Assembly: GCF_029962605.1 (NCBI RefSeq)
Contig: NZ_CP124750.1
Coordinates: 62,001-126,000, forward strand
Length of the DNA stretch: 64,000 bases
From: Serratia sarumanii
GTDB lineage: Bacteria; Pseudomonadota; Gammaproteobacteria; Enterobacterales; Enterobacteriaceae
Direction of reading: 5' to 3'
Translations under genes and position numbers: made by a program
Shown here: positions 23,749-37,030 of the stretch, one piece after another
Position numbering within the stretch: position 1 is the first letter of the stretch
Layout: every line of letters begins with the position of its first letter
Notes under the pieces: model-generated
The model's input: the letters and a program-made list of their open reading frames with translations, nothing else
The model's database searches: none
What the model was told of the DNA's origin: nothing

Positions 23749-24261
23749 ATGCGAAGCCTGGAAGATCAACTTGCCGCTTATGCCGCCTACCACCGCGATG
23801 CGCGCAATATCGCCACGCATTTTATCGGCATCCCGCTGATCGTCGTCAGCCTGCTGGCGCTGCTCTCCCGGCCGGCGTGGGGGGCGGGAGGGCTGCCGTT
23901 TTCACCGGCCTGCGCGGTGGTTATCGTCGCGGCCCTCTATTACCTGCGGCTGAGCCTGCGCCTTGGCATCATGATGCTGGCGTTGCTGCTGCTGTGCCTC
24001 GTGTTCGGCGCCTGGGTGGCGTCGCTGTCGACGGCGGCGTGGCTGAGCATCGGCATCGGCGGTTTCGTCATCGGCTGGCTGTTTCAGTTTGTCGGGCACT
24101 TCTGGGAGGGGAGAAAACCGGCGTTTATGGACGACGTGACGGGCCTTATCATCGGCCCGCTGTTCGTGCTGGCGGAAGCCTGCTTCCTGGCCGGCGGGCT
24201 GCGCGAACTGCAACGGAACATCGAAATGCGTGCGGGCAAAGTGCGCAATGCAAAGCGCTAA
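23749..24261 (+). CDS. DUF962/Mpo1-like membrane protein
   Basis: A 170-residue protein with four or five hydrophobic helices. The start (LAAYAAYHRDARNIATHFIGIPLIVVSLLALL) and the later VGHFWEGRKPAFMDD motif are those of the DUF962/YGL010w family, whose yeast member Mpo1 is a dioxygenase for 2-hydroxy fatty acids. The conserved histidines (H15, H24, and H in VGHFWEGRKPA) are present. GGAGG precedes the ATG. A bacterial role is not established. Confidence 0.8.
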   Translation: MRSLEDQLAAYAAYHRDARNIATHFIGIPLIVVSLLALLSRPAWGAGGLPFSPACAVVIVAALYYLRLSLRLGIMMLALLLLCLVFGAWVASLSTAAWLSIGIGGFVIGWLFQFVGHFWEGRKPAFMDDVTGLIIGPLFVLAEACFLAGGLRELQRNIEMRAGKVRNAKR

Positions 24262-24289
24262 ACGAGGCGATTCCGATAGTCAGATGAAG

Positions 24290-24312
24290 AGCCTCTTTCA
24301 AAGAAAGAGGCT
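24290..24312. terminator. Hairpin between convergent genes
   Basis: AGCCTCTTT pairs with AAAGAGGCT (9-bp stem, short loop) between the DUF962 stop and the stop of the convergent small gene. Lacks a long T-run but is well placed for both. Confidence 0.5.
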
Positions 24313-24325
24313 GAATGGGTTCAGA

Positions 24326-24496
24326 TTAGGCGTGTTGGATCAATTTCCAGGTGACGCCTTTGCCGCCATAGGGGGGCATGATATTGCCTTTGGCGATTGG
24401 CGCTGTGGTTGAGGGTTTGCCAACCACTTCCCAGACACCGCTTTCCGGGCATTTCTGTCCTGTTGAGGCGGTAGTACCAATAGGTGACTTAGACAT
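24326..24496 (-). CDS. Conserved 56-aa protein of unknown function
   Basis: A 56-residue protein (MSKSPIGTTASTGQKCPESGVWEVVGKPS...IAKGNIMPPYGGKGVTWKLIQ). I recall short proteins of this CPESGVW...MPPYGGK...W pattern in many enterobacteria, without a defined function. The pattern is recognisable and AAAGGA precedes the ATG. It is a single gene, convergent with DUF962. Confidence 0.75.
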   Translation of the reverse strand: MSKSPIGTTASTGQKCPESGVWEVVGKPSTTAPIAKGNIMPPYGGKGVTWKLIQHA

Positions 24497-25227
24497 ACGA
24501 TCTTTCCTTAATCAAAGCGGCGCCACCATAGCGCCGGGCATAAAGATATTTACATGTTCGCTTATATATTCAACCCATAGGGGAGAATATGGAAGATAGG
24601 CATATTTTCTCTTTCTTATTTGGATTCTTTGACTTTTTTATTTACGTTTTTAATTTTTAAATATCAACCCATTTATCATTTTAATCTATGAATTGTAATT
24701 ATTTTTGAATTTAATTGTTTTGGAGGCTATCTGTAAAATGCTTTCAATTTCATTATGTTAGTTTGTTTTTGTGTATTCTGATATCAATGGTGTTTATTTG
24801 GCTTATATAATTCACTTCAGAATTATATAAGAATTGATTTTGTTGGTTACATTCATTGCGTGTATATAAGTGAGTTGGTAGGGCAAGGGTTTTCCATGCT
24901 ATCGCCGATAACGCATAATCAGTAAGGAATATCGTTGGTTTTTCATTGGATTTATCCGGACATGGTATGCGGAGGTTAAATACCCCAAGTGCAGAGTGAT
25001 TCCCCTCGGCGCTTATCCTTCAGACGCATTAACGCCATTCTCCGCACGCATCGCCGCGATCGCGGTAAAGCAACCTTGATGCCCAATGCCGATCTCACCT
25101 CCTCACTTTTAACAAATTTGCAAAAGTCTTTTAGCCTCCCGCCTGCTTATCTTTGGTGTGATCAATGTCATACTTTCGGCATCTTAACTGTTCCCGCGCT
25201 TCGGCAGCGGTAAACCGGAGTTGTTGC
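24497..25227. other. Long AT-rich intergenic region
   Basis: No gene is supported in these 730 bases. About 24540-24900 is strikingly AT-rich for this genome. A 74-codon frame at 24989-25213 lacks coding character. The 3' part probably holds the leader of the MFS gene. AT-rich tracts like this often bind H-NS, but nothing specific is visible. Confidence 0.5.
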
Positions 25228-26394
25228 ATGAAAGTGAATTATCCCTTGTTAGCGCTGGCGGTAGGGGCGTTCGGCATCGGCACTACCGAATTCTCTCCCA
25301 TGGGCTTGCTGCCGACCATCGCCAAAGGGGTGGACGTCTCCATTCCGATGGCCGGCATGTTGATCAGCGCCTACGCCGTCGGCGTGATGGTCGGCGCGCC
25401 GCTGATGACGCTGCTGTTGTCGCACCGGGCGCGCAGAAGCGCGCTGATTTTCCTGATGGCGATCTTTACTCTGGGCAACGTGCTGTCGGCCATCGCGCCG
25501 GATTACACCACCCTGATGCTGTCGCGCATCATCACCAGCCTGAACCACGGCGCCTTCTTTGGCCTCGGTTCGGTGGTGGCCGCCAGCGTGGTGCCGAAAG
25601 AGAAACAGGCCAGCGCCGTAGCGACCATGTTTATGGGCCTGACCATCGCCAATATCGGCGGGGTGCCTGCCGCGACCTGGCTGGGTGAAACCATCGGCTG
25701 GCGCATGTCGTTCCTGGCGACGGCCGGGCTGGGCGTGATCGCCATGCTGGGGCTGTGGTTCTCGTTGCCGAAAGGCAGCGCCGGGGCGCGCCCTGACGTC
25801 AAGCGCGAGCTGTCGGTGCTGGTGCGCCCGCAGGTGCTGACCGCGCTGCTGACGACCGTGCTGGGGGCGGGCGCGATGTTCACGCTCTATACCTACATCT
25901 CGCCGGTATTGCAGCACATCACCGAGGCGACGCCGCTGTTCGTGACGGTGATGCTAGTGCTGATCGGCGTCGGTTTCTCGATCGGCAACTACCTCGGCGG
26001 CAAGTTCGCCGACCGTTCCGAGAGCGCGACGCTGAAGGGCTTCCTGCTGCTGTTGGTGGCCATCATGCTGCTGATCCCGCTGCTGGCGCGCAGTGACATC
26101 GGCGCGGCGGTGAGCATGGTGATTTGGGGCGCGGCGACCTTTGCCGTGGTGCCGCCGCTGCAGATGCGCGTGATGCGCGTGGCCAGCGAAGCGCCGGGGC
26201 TGTCGTCTTCGGTCAACATCGGCGCTTTCAACCTGGGCAATGCGCTGGGCGCCGCCGCCGGTGGCGCGGTGGTCTCCGCCGGTTTGGGCTACAGCTTCGT
26301 GCCGGTGATGGGGGCGATTATCGCCGGGTTGGCGCTGCTGTTGGTGTTGTTCACCAGCCGCACCGCTGCAAAAGTCGTTTACGCCAACGGCTAA
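25228..26394 (+). CDS. MFS exporter, DHA1 family (YdhP/AraJ-like)
   Basis: A 388-residue transporter with 12 predicted helices. The start (LALAVGAFGIGTTEFSPMGLLPTIAKGV) and SRIITSLNHGAFFGLGSVVAASVVP are typical of the AraJ/YdhP branch of DHA1 sugar or drug exporters. GGAG lies about eight bases before ATG 25228; the frame opens at 25165. It is a single gene. The substrate is not known. Confidence 0.85.
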   Translation: MKVNYPLLALAVGAFGIGTTEFSPMGLLPTIAKGVDVSIPMAGMLISAYAVGVMVGAPLMTLLLSHRARRSALIFLMAIFTLGNVLSAIAPDYTTLMLSRIITSLNHGAFFGLGSVVAASVVPKEKQASAVATMFMGLTIANIGGVPAATWLGETIGWRMSFLATAGLGVIAMLGLWFSLPKGSAGARPDVKRELSVLVRPQVLTALLTTVLGAGAMFTLYTYISPVLQHITEATPLFVTVMLVLIGVGFSIGNYLGGKFADRSESATLKGFLLLLVAIMLLIPLLARSDIGAAVSMVIWGAATFAVVPPLQMRVMRVASEAPGLSSSVNIGAFNLGNALGAAAGGAVVSAGLGYSFVPVMGAIIAGLALLLVLFTSRTAAKVVYANG

Positions 26395-26426
26395 ATACGC
26401 AGATGCGGCGGGCCTGCTCGCCGCAC

Positions 26427-27188
26427 CTACTCAAAGCCGAGCAGGCTGAACGCATCGTCCTGCGGGGCGTAACCCAGCAGGCGACGGGTCTCTACCAGCG
26501 ATAAACGCGTGTAGCGGTTATTGGAAACCCCGTGCACCACCGCATATTGCACCCCTTCGACGCGAATGCAGCGCTCCAGCAGATCGGCGGCGTCGCGATG
26601 GCTGAGGAACGCGCTCATGTCGCGAGCGCTGAGCCGATCGCCCGGGCTGAGGGTGGTGAAGTTGGCGATGCGCACCGACAGGGCGGAAAGCCCTTCCTGA
26701 TGGGCGAAGTAGGCGGCGATGCCTTCGCCGAAGGCTTTGCTGGCGCCGTACAGGTTCTTCGGCTTCGGCGCGTCGTCTGGGCGGATTTGGTAATCGAGCG
26801 GATAGCCTTCCACCGCCTGCGCGCTGCTGGCGAACACCACCCGGCGGCAGCCGGCGTCTTTCGCCGCGCGGAAGATATTGAAGGTGCCGAGAATGTTGTT
26901 GTCCATCAACGAGCCGCAGAAGTCGGCATCGGGGGAGGGATCGGCCGCCAGATGCAACACGGTGTCGATATTGGCGCAGGCCGTGCGGCAGGCATCGAGA
27001 TCGGCGATGTCGAAGCTGATGACTTCGTCGCCCGGCTGCCGATCGCTCAGCAGGCTGATGTCTCGTTCCGCCAGGCGCAGCGCGTAGCGATCGCCCATCG
27101 CCAGACGAAACGCCGTGGCTACCCGGCCGCCGGCGCCGGTGATCAGAATCCGTCCCAACTCAGTCCGCAACGTCATGGTCGCTGTCAT
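26427..27188 (-). CDS. NAD(P)-dependent epimerase/dehydratase-type SDR
   Basis: A 253-residue extended short-chain dehydrogenase. It has an N-terminal Rossmann motif (ITGAGGRVATAF, GxxGxxx type), a DIADLDA acidic segment, a serine in FASSAQAV, and the catalytic YxxxK (NLYGASK). Family members oxidise or epimerise sugars, for example uronate dehydrogenase; the substrate here is not clear. ATG 27188 abuts AGGG; ATG 27176 is an alternative start. It is convergent with the MFS gene. Confidence 0.8.
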   Translation of the reverse strand: MTATMTLRTELGRILITGAGGRVATAFRLAMGDRYALRLAERDISLLSDRQPGDEVISFDIADLDACRTACANIDTVLHLAADPSPDADFCGSLMDNNILGTFNIFRAAKDAGCRRVVFASSAQAVEGYPLDYQIRPDDAPKPKNLYGASKAFGEGIAAYFAHQEGLSALSVRIANFTTLSPGDRLSARDMSAFLSHRDAADLLERCIRVEGVQYAVVHGVSNNRYTRLSLVETRRLLGYAPQDDAFSLLGFE

Positions 27189-27614
27189 CCCTACAATCGA
27201 TTACGCGTTGACCAGTAATAATCGCCCGCGTGACTTTTGTCCAGTCGTTTTAATTAGTCTATCTGATGTTTTTGTCGCCATCGTCAATTGCGCACGGTGA
27301 TTTTTGCGCGGGTGAATATCGTGGGATGTTAACGATGCGCAATCAGGTTTGGCGATCTATTTACCTTATGGATTGCGGGTTGTGACGAAAAAACGAGGAC
27401 TGGCAGTGGATGAGCGAGCGCTTTGCTTTCGCTTGATAGTGAATTATTAGGTTAGTTAATCTTATGTTTTTGGGCGAAGCGGAGCGGTACTCCGCCACCC
27501 CTTTCCATTCTATCGCCTGCGCGATATATCACCGTGGCGCTGAAGCCGATAGAGGGCGGCAGGCCTTATTTGCCACCCCGGGACGGTTTTGCCCACCCGA
27601 TCACAGTTCGGCAA
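27189..27614. other. Intergenic region upstream of the bgl locus
   Basis: No gene is supported. It must contain the promoter of the divergent SDR gene and probably that of the bgl operon, but I cannot pick convincing -35/-10 pairs. Confidence 0.4.
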
Positions 27615-27644
27615 TTTGCCGGCGCAAAGGCTTGCGCCGGCAAA
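27615..27644. other. Strong hairpin in the bgl leader
   Basis: A 13-bp perfect stem (TTTGCCGGCGCAA with its complement) and a 4-base loop. Without a downstream T-run it is not a standard terminator. Lies just upstream of the RAT sequence. Confidence 0.5.
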
Positions 27645-27678
27645 ATCCGCGGTGTTAACGTCATAACTCAACCGATTT

Positions 27679-27702
27679 AGGGTTGTTACTGCTACGGCAG
27701 GC

Positions 27703-27707
<5 letters not shown>
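27679..27707 (+). promoter_or_regulatory. RAT: BglG/LicT-type ribonucleic antiterminator
   Basis: The 29 bases from GGGTTGTTACTG to GGCAAAACC match the E. coli bgl RAT closely as I remember it. The last five bases overlap the 5' arm of the terminator, so binding of an antiterminator protein would block termination and open bglF expression. Confidence 0.9.
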
Positions 27708-31122
<3,415 letters not shown>

Positions 31123-31246
31123 CCTCTAAGCCCGGCGGCAAGCGCCGGGCGTTAACCTAACGTTATTCGCTGCTATTCATGATGGGAAATTCTCTCCCAG
31201 GGAATGCTGTTGCCCGCAGTCAGCCGTTATGCGGAGAAATATAATA

Positions 31247-32643
31247 ATGATGAAAAGCTTATTACCTCGTTCCATGACCCTGGCGGCGCTGGCGCTGCTC
31301 TGTAGCCAGGCGCAGGCGGAAACGCTGCAAACCGGCAAGGACGTCGAAGCCCCCACCGCCAAGTGGGAAGGGGTGGCGCTCGGCTTTGAACCGCCGCAGC
31401 CCGGGCTGTTGGGGGATATGCTGGGGATCAGGCCGATCCTGGAGGATCACGGTTTCCACTATAACCTCGGCTACCTCAGCCAGCTGTCGTATAACGCCGG
31501 CGGCGGTTACAACCACGATAAACAGGCGTCGTACATCGACCAATTCTCGCTGACCTTCAGCCAGGATTTGCAGGCGCTGACCGGCATTCCGGACGCGGCG
31601 ATCGAAGGCAATATCGTCAACCGCAACCATGACAACAACCTGACCCGCGATCGCTTGCAGGATCCGCGCGTCGGCCTGACCGATCTGTCGCAGGAGAGCT
31701 TTGGCGGGCAGTCGATTACCCGCCTGGGCTGGCTGACCTTCAGCCGGTCCTTCCTCGATCGCCGGCTGCAGTGGCGCATCGGCATGATGAACAAGGTGCA
31801 GGATTTCGATCAGATCATCCCCTGCGATTTTCAGACGCTGACGCTGTGCGGCGGCAAGTCTGCCAACTCGTTGACCTGGTACAACTGGAACGTGCATTAC
31901 TGGGGCACCACGCTGCAATACAAGTGACCGACGGCCTGACGCTCAAGGGCGGCGTGATGGAGCAGAACCCGAGCGCCCCCAGCCGCAGCCACGCCTGGAG
32001 CTGGTCCACCAAGGGCAGCAAAGGCTTCCTGTTGCCGATGGAGCTGGAGCTGAAAACTCACGCCGCCAACCAGCTGCCGGGGGTGTATAACCTGGGCGTG
32101 CTGTTCACCAACGCGCGCCAGAGCGATCTTTATGAAGGGGTGTCCGGTGGGCCGGGCGCCAGCGATCCGCAGGGCTATCGCAGCCACGATCGCACCTGGT
32201 TCCTGTATACCGGTTTCAACCAGCAGGTGACGCGCCATGCGGACGACATAAACCGCGGTCTGAGCGTGTTTTACAGCCTGGGGCTGGGGGATCAGCGCAG
32301 CAACTACCTGCACTGGTCTACCTCGACCGGCATTCGCTATCGCGGGCTGTTCGATGCGCGGCCGGACGACTGGCTGGGGCTGGGCGTCTCGGTGGTGAAG
32401 CTGAGCGACCGCTATAAAGATAATCAGCGTTATCTCAACCAAATCAACGGCGTCAGCGATTATCACGATCCGAGCTACCGGCCGGTGCCGGGCCACTCGG
32501 TGACGGCGGAGCTCTATTATCGCGTGAACGTCACGCCGTGGTTGCAGCTGCAGCCGGGCCTGCAGTACTGGCATCACCCGGCGGGCGTCAGCGAGACGCA
32601 GGACGCCTGGGTGACGGCGTTGAAAACAGTGGTGACCTTCTGA
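31247..32643 (+). pseudogene. Carbohydrate-selective porin (OprB-like), single-base frameshift
   Basis: Two overlapping frames make one porin. The first (from ATG 31247) has a signal peptide (MMKSLLPRSMTLAALALLCSQAQA) and runs in register to LQYK, then stops at TGA 31925-31927. The second continues with VTDGLTLKGGVMEQNPSAP to a C-terminal phenylalanine (KTVVTF), the typical beta-barrel end. The break lies at about 31920-31925, where AAGTGACC would read through if it were AAGGTGACC, so one G seems missing. The intact protein would be about 465 residues of the OprB family and serve as outer-membrane entry for the bgl sugars. It could be a true null mutation or a sequencing error. A hairpin (31130-31150) separates it from bglB. 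Confidence 0.85.
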
Positions 32644-33243
32644 TCAGGCCGCGTCGCTCTCGCGGTAGCGCCGGCGGGCGTGTTCGAACCAGCTGGCGGG
32701 CACGTTGTGCGGCGGCTGCTGCAAGCGGAGCAGCCCTTGCTCAACGATATGGCTGGCCTGGCGCCACAGCGTCGGGTCGCCTTCGGTCAGCACCTCCAGC
32801 AGGCGCTGTTTCTCGATCAGGTAGGTCTGAGCGAAGTGGCTGTCATAGTCCAGCAGCGAGCGGGTGTTGTCGATCATATCCGCCAGCTTGATGGTTTTGG
32901 CCTGCGGCGATGCGCCGGCGCTGTGGCGCCGATCGCGGTTTTTGCGCTCGAAGCGGTTGCCGTCCTCGGCGCGGCTGACGTTGGTTAGCATCCGCACCAG
33001 CTCCGCCACCTTCGGCCCGAAGTGGCTTTCGATATCGCCGAGGGTGGTGGGCGTATCTTCCACCGTGTCATGCAGCCAGGCGGCCGCCAGCATCTCTTCG
33101 GTGTGCGGCACGCTGCGCACCAGTTCCATCACCGCCTGTGGGTGGACGATGTACGGATCGTCGGTGTATTTGCGGCGCTGATCGATGGCCGCATGCGCCT
33201 TGGTGGCGTAGCGGCGCGCGCGTTCTACAAGCGTGTTCGTCAT
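32644..33243 (-). CDS. HD-domain phosphohydrolase (SpoT/RelA-like hydrolase domain)
   Basis: A 199-residue protein with an HD domain resembling the hydrolase half of RelA/Spo[25 protein letters not shown] (H34), [11 protein letters not shown] (H58-D59) and KLADMIDNT. Family relatives such as Mesh1 hydrolyse (p)ppGpp alone, which is a possible role, though other nucleotide substrates cannot be ruled out. AAGGA precedes ATG 33243; the frame opens at 33351. It is divergent from ohrR, 97 bases away. Confidence 0.8.
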   Translation of the reverse strand: MTNTLVERARRYATKAHAAIDQRRKYTDDPYIVHPQAVMELVRSVPHTEEMLAAAWLHDTVEDTPTTLGDIESHFGPKVAELVRMLTNVSRAEDGNRFERKNRDRRHSAGASPQAKTIKLADMIDNTRSLLDYDSHFAQTYLIEKQRLLEVLTEGDPTLWRQASHIVEQGLLRLQQPPHNVPASWFEHARRRYRESDAA

Positions 33244-33304
33244 TTCCTTTCCCTCCGAGCATCCTCTGCATAAAAAAAAGGTAGCATACCTCATAAGAAA
33301 TAGC

Positions 33305-33323
33305 TTGCGATTACATCGTGCGC
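33305..33323. promoter_or_regulatory. OhrR-type operator box upstream of ohrR
   Basis: TTGCGATTACATCGTGCGC is, with three mismatches, the reverse complement of the box at 33874-33892 in front of ohr. OhrR proteins repress both their own gene and ohr, so shared boxes are expected. Confidence 0.6.
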
Positions 33324-33340
33324 TATCTATATTCAGACAC

Positions 33341-33805
<465 letters not shown>

Positions 33806-33873
33806 CCCGCCGCCGCCGGACGCAAGAACGGCAGGGGTGGTCTACACTGGTTAATAAGCGTCAAAAATAAGTA

Positions 33874-33892
33874 GTGCGCGATTTAATCGCAA
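33874..33892. promoter_or_regulatory. OhrR-type operator box upstream of ohr
   Basis: GTGCGCGATTTAATCGCAA, containing the dyad GCGATTTAATCGC, is the partner of the box at 33305-33323. It lies 74 bases before the ohr start. Confidence 0.6.
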
Positions 33893-33965
33893 AAGATAAA
33901 TATGTGACCGGCTTTACCTCGTGGAAGCCGTAGTCATCTCGCCAACCAGCAAGAAGGAATGAACG

Positions 33966-34391
33966 ATGTCTATTGAGAAAGTGGTTTACCGCGCTCACGC
34001 CACCGCAACCGGCGGCCGCGACGGCCGTGCGACCTCCTCCGACGGCGTGTTGGACGTGAAACTGGGCGTGCCGAAAGAGATGGGCGGCGCCGGCGGCGAA
34101 GTCACCAACCCCGAGCAGCTGTTTGCCGCCGGTTACTCGGCCTGCTTCCTCGGCGCGTTGAAGTTTGTCGCGGCGAAAGAAAAGGTCAAAATCCCGGCCG
34201 AAGCGAAGATCGACGGCACCGTCGGCATCGGTGAAATCCCGAACGGCTTCGGCATCGAAGTGCAGCTGGATATCTCGCTGCCGGGCATCGAGCGCAGCGT
34301 GGCGGAGGATTTGGTGAAAAAGGCGCACGTGGTGTGCCCATACTCCAACGCCACCCGCGGAAATATCGATGTGACTCTGAACGTTAAGTAA
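33966..34391 (+). CDS. ohr: Organic hydroperoxide resistance protein
   Basis: A 141-residue OsmC-family peroxidase with the two catalytic cysteines at 60 (AAGYSACF) and 124 (HVVCPYS). It reduces organic and fatty-acid hydroperoxides using lipoyl-dependent thiols. GAAGGAA precedes the ATG and a strong terminator follows. The adjacent ohrR should control it. Confidence 0.96.
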   Translation: MSIEKVVYRAHATATGGRDGRATSSDGVLDVKLGVPKEMGGAGGEVTNPEQLFAAGYSACFLGALKFVAAKEKVKIPAEAKIDGTVGIGEIPNGFGIEVQLDISLPGIERSVAEDLVKKAHVVCPYSNATRGNIDVTLNVK

Positions 34392-34412
34392 GATTTTTAT
34401 CCTTATCGCGAA

Positions 34413-34443
34413 AAAAATGGAGGGTTTGACCCTCCATTTTCTT
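34413..34443 (+). terminator. Terminator of ohr
   Basis: An 11-bp perfect stem (AAAATGGAGGG/CCCTCCATTTT) with a 5-base loop, flanked by A and T tracts. Confidence 0.88.
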
Positions 34444-34617
34444 ATCTGCCCCGCTTGAAAGCCGTTTGCAAAAAGCGTAAAAATTGCCCGTTTTGTGAGA
34501 ATTCTCTTGATTATTACCCGCAAAATAACGCTTATTGCCGGTTGGCTGAACCAGAAGCCCTAATAAGTGTCTGACTGATCCAGAACCGCTACACCGTCCC
34601 CGGAGCCACCGCGTTAC

Positions 34618-36312
34618 ATGAACAAAGTTAAATCGCTATCACAGCAGAATTTATCGTTATTGTTAGCGATCTATATCGGCATATTTCTCAACCTGTCCGT
34701 TTTTTATCGTCGTTTTGATTCGCTGGCGCACGGCATTCAGGGGATTAAGTTGATTTCGGCGGTGACGGAAGTCATCGCTATCGTCCTGTTCACGTTCTTC
34801 ATCATGCGGCTGGTATCGCTCGGCGGCCGGCTGTTTTATCGCATCGTCGCTTCGCTGCTGGTGTTGATTTCTGTCGCCGCCAGCTACTACATGACGTTTT
34901 TCAACGTGGTGATCGGCTACGGCATCGTGGTGTCGGTGATGACCACCGACATCGATCTGTCGAAAGAGGTGGTCGGCCTGCACTTCGTGCTGTGGATGGT
35001 GGCGCTCAGCGCCTTGCCGCTGCTGCTGATCTGGAAAAACAGCCTGCGTTACACCCTGATAGAACAGCTGAAAACCCCCGGTCATCGCATCAAGCCGCTG
35101 CTGGTCTTGCTGGCGGTGGTGGCGCTGGTCTGGCTGCCGCTGCGCATGCTGGACGACGAGCAGAGCGTGCAAGAGAAGCTCTCCAACGTCGATCTGCCGA
35201 GCTACGGCGGCGTGGTGGCGCACTCGTATCTGCCGTCCAACTGGCTGTCGGCGCTGGGGTTGTTTGCCTATACCCGCTATGACGAAAGCCAGGATCAGAG
35301 CACGATGTTCGATCCGGGCAAACACTTCACCTACGTACCGCCGGCGGATATCGACGACACCTACGTGGTATTCATCATCGGCGAGACCACGCGCTGGGAC
35401 CACATGGGCATGCTGGGCTATGAGCGCGATACCACGCCGCGGCTGTCTAAAGAGAAGAATCTGGTGGCGTTTCGCGGCGAGTCGTGCGACACCTCCACCA
35501 AGCTGTCGCTGCGCTGTATGTTCGTGCGCGAAGGCGGCACCGAAGACAACCCGCAGCGCACGCTGAAAGAGCAGAACGTGTTCGCGGTACTGAAGGATCT
35601 GGGCTTCTCTTCCGAGCTGTTCGCCATGCAGAGCGAGGTGTGGTTCTACAACAACACCGAGGTGAACAACTATTCGTTCCGCGAGATGATCGCGTCCGAG
35701 AAGCGCAACGACGGCAAGGCGGTCGACGATATGCTGTTGGTGAACGAAATGAAGGAGTCGCTGGCGCGCTATCCGAAGGGCAAACACCTGGTGATCCTGC
35801 ATACCAAAGGCTCGCACTACCTGTACTCGCAGCGTTATCCGCGCAGCTATGCGCGCTATCAGCCGGAGTGCATGGGGGTGGACGATTCCTGCACCAAGGC
35901 GCAGCTGATCAACGCCTTCGACAATACGGTGCTGTATACCGACAGCTTTATCGCCAATGTGATAGACCAGGTGCGCGACAAGAAGGCCATCGTGTTCTAT
36001 GCCGCCGATCACGGCGAATCGATCGGTGAAAACACGCACCTGCACGGTACGCCGCGCGAGATGGCGCCGCCGGAGCAGTTCCGCGTGCCGATGATCGTAT
36101 GGGCGTCGGACAAATTCCTTGAGAACCCGCAGCACCTCAGCGCCTTTGAGCAGCTGCAGGCGCAGCAGCGCATCGGCAAAACGCATCGCCACGTCGAGCT
36201 GTTTGACACCATCCTCGGCTGCCTCGGCTACACGTCTCCCGATGGCGGCATCGTGGATAAAAACAACTGGTGCCATCTGCCGCAGGATAAAACGGCGCCC
36301 GCTAGCCTGTAG
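34618..36312 (+). CDS. eptB: Kdo-lipid A phosphoethanolamine transferase
   Basis: A 564-residue inner-membrane enzyme, co-linear with E. coli EptB as remembered (563 aa). Five N-terminal helices (about 12-175) include ASYYMTFFNVVIGYGIVVSVMTTDIDLS. The periplasmic sulfatase-like domain follows, with VVFIIGETTRWDHMG, the catalytic threonine region CDTSTKLSLRCMF, and YAADHGES. It adds phosphoethanolamine to the outer Kdo of lipopolysaccharide, lowering surface charge and antimicrobial peptide binding. In E. coli MgrR RNA and calcium control it; no such site is seen here. Confidence 0.94.
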   Translation: MNKVKSLSQQNLSLLLAIYIGIFLNLSVFYRRFDSLAHGIQGIKLISAVTEVIAIVLFTFFIMRLVSLGGRLFYRIVASLLVLISVAASYYMTFFNVVIGYGIVVSVMTTDIDLSKEVVGLHFVLWMVALSALPLLLIWKNSLRYTLIEQLKTPGHRIKPLLVLLAVVALVWLPLRMLDDEQSVQEKLSNVDLPSYGGVVAHSYLPSNWLSALGLFAYTRYDESQDQSTMFDPGKHFTYVPPADIDDTYVVFIIGETTRWDHMGMLGYERDTTPRLSKEKNLVAFRGESCDTSTKLSLRCMFVREGGTEDNPQRTLKEQNVFAVLKDLGFSSELFAMQSEVWFYNNTEVNNYSFREMIASEKRNDGKAVDDMLLVNEMKESLARYPKGKHLVILHTKGSHYLYSQRYPRSYARYQPECMGVDDSCTKAQLINAFDNTVLYTDSFIANVIDQVRDKKAIVFYAADHGESIGENTHLHGTPREMAPPEQFRVPMIVWASDKFLENPQHLSAFEQLQAQQRIGKTHRHVELFDTILGCLGYTSPDGGIVDKNNWCHLPQDKTAPASL

Positions 36313-36323
36313 TAACCCCTCCC

Positions 36324-36350
36324 GCCGGGTGCCTGCCTTGCGCACCCGGC
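36324..36350 (+). terminator. Hairpin after eptB
   Basis: A 9-bp stem (GCCGGGTGC/GCACCCGGC) 12 bases after the eptB stop, with only a weak T-tract. Likely terminator. Confidence 0.6.
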
Positions 36351-36439
36351 AATTTCACCCAATACATTCTCTTCATCAATTATTCCGGTGTGTGCATACG
36401 GTATACTTGCGCACTTCCCCCTGTTAACCGGAGATTTCC

Positions 36440-37030
36440 ATGACCCTGCGCGTGGCGTTTATCGACGATCATGACATTGTGCGTTCGGGCTTCGTGCAGC
36501 TGCTGTCGCTGGAAGCCGATATTCAGGTGGTGGGCGAATTCAGCGGTGCGGCGCAGGCGCGCGCCGGCCTGCCGGGGCTGGAGGTGGACGTTTGCATCTG
36601 CGACATTTCGATGCCGGACGGCAGCGGGCTGGATCTGTTGGCGGACATTCCCTCCGGCATCCGCGTGGTGATGCTGTCGATGCACGATAACCCGGCGCTG
36701 GTGGAAATGGCGCTGGATCGCGGCGCCGGCGGCTTTCTCTCCAAGCGCTGCAAGCCGGAAGATTTGATCACCGCGGTGCGCACCGTCGCCGGCGGCGGCG
36801 TTTACCTGATGCCGGAAATCGCGCAGCAGCTGGCGCGGGTGAGGGTCGATCCGTTGACCCGCCGCGAGCGCGAGATCGCGCTGTTGCTGGCGCAGGGCCA
36901 GGAGGTGCGCGAGATCGCCGCCGCCTTGGGGCTGTCGCCGAAGACGGTGCATGTGCATCGCGCCAACCTGTTCGCCAAGCTGGGCATCAACAACAACGTC
37001 GAGCTGGCCAGACGGATGCTGAACCTGTGA
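36440..37030 (+). CDS. uhpA: Response regulator of the hexose-phosphate system
   Basis: A 196-residue NarL-type response regulator. The receiver domain has the acidic pair DD (9-10) and phospho-acceptor in [10 protein letters not shown] (D55). The C-terminal LuxR-type helix-turn-helix is [39 protein letters not shown]. In the family it activates uhpT when external glucose-6-phosphate is sensed. CCGGAG precedes the ATG. It overlaps uhpB by ATGA. Confidence 0.94.
   Translation: MTLRVAFIDDHDIVRSGFVQLLSLEADIQVVGEFSGAAQARAGLPGLEVDVCICDISMPDGSGLDLLADIPSGIRVVMLSMHDNPALVEMALDRGAGGFLSKRCKPEDLITAVRTVAGGGVYLMPEIAQQLARVRVDPLTRREREIALLLAQGQEVREIAAALGLSPKTVHVHRANLFAKLGINNNVELARRMLNL

Noticed and set aside
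24989..25213. 74-codon frame before the MFS gene
   Set aside because: No ribosome site or protein-like composition; lies in the leader region.
31771..32643. Independent second gene downstream of the first porin frame
   Set aside because: Its first 50 codons are shadow sequence; the protein is simply the C-terminal part of the frameshifted porin.
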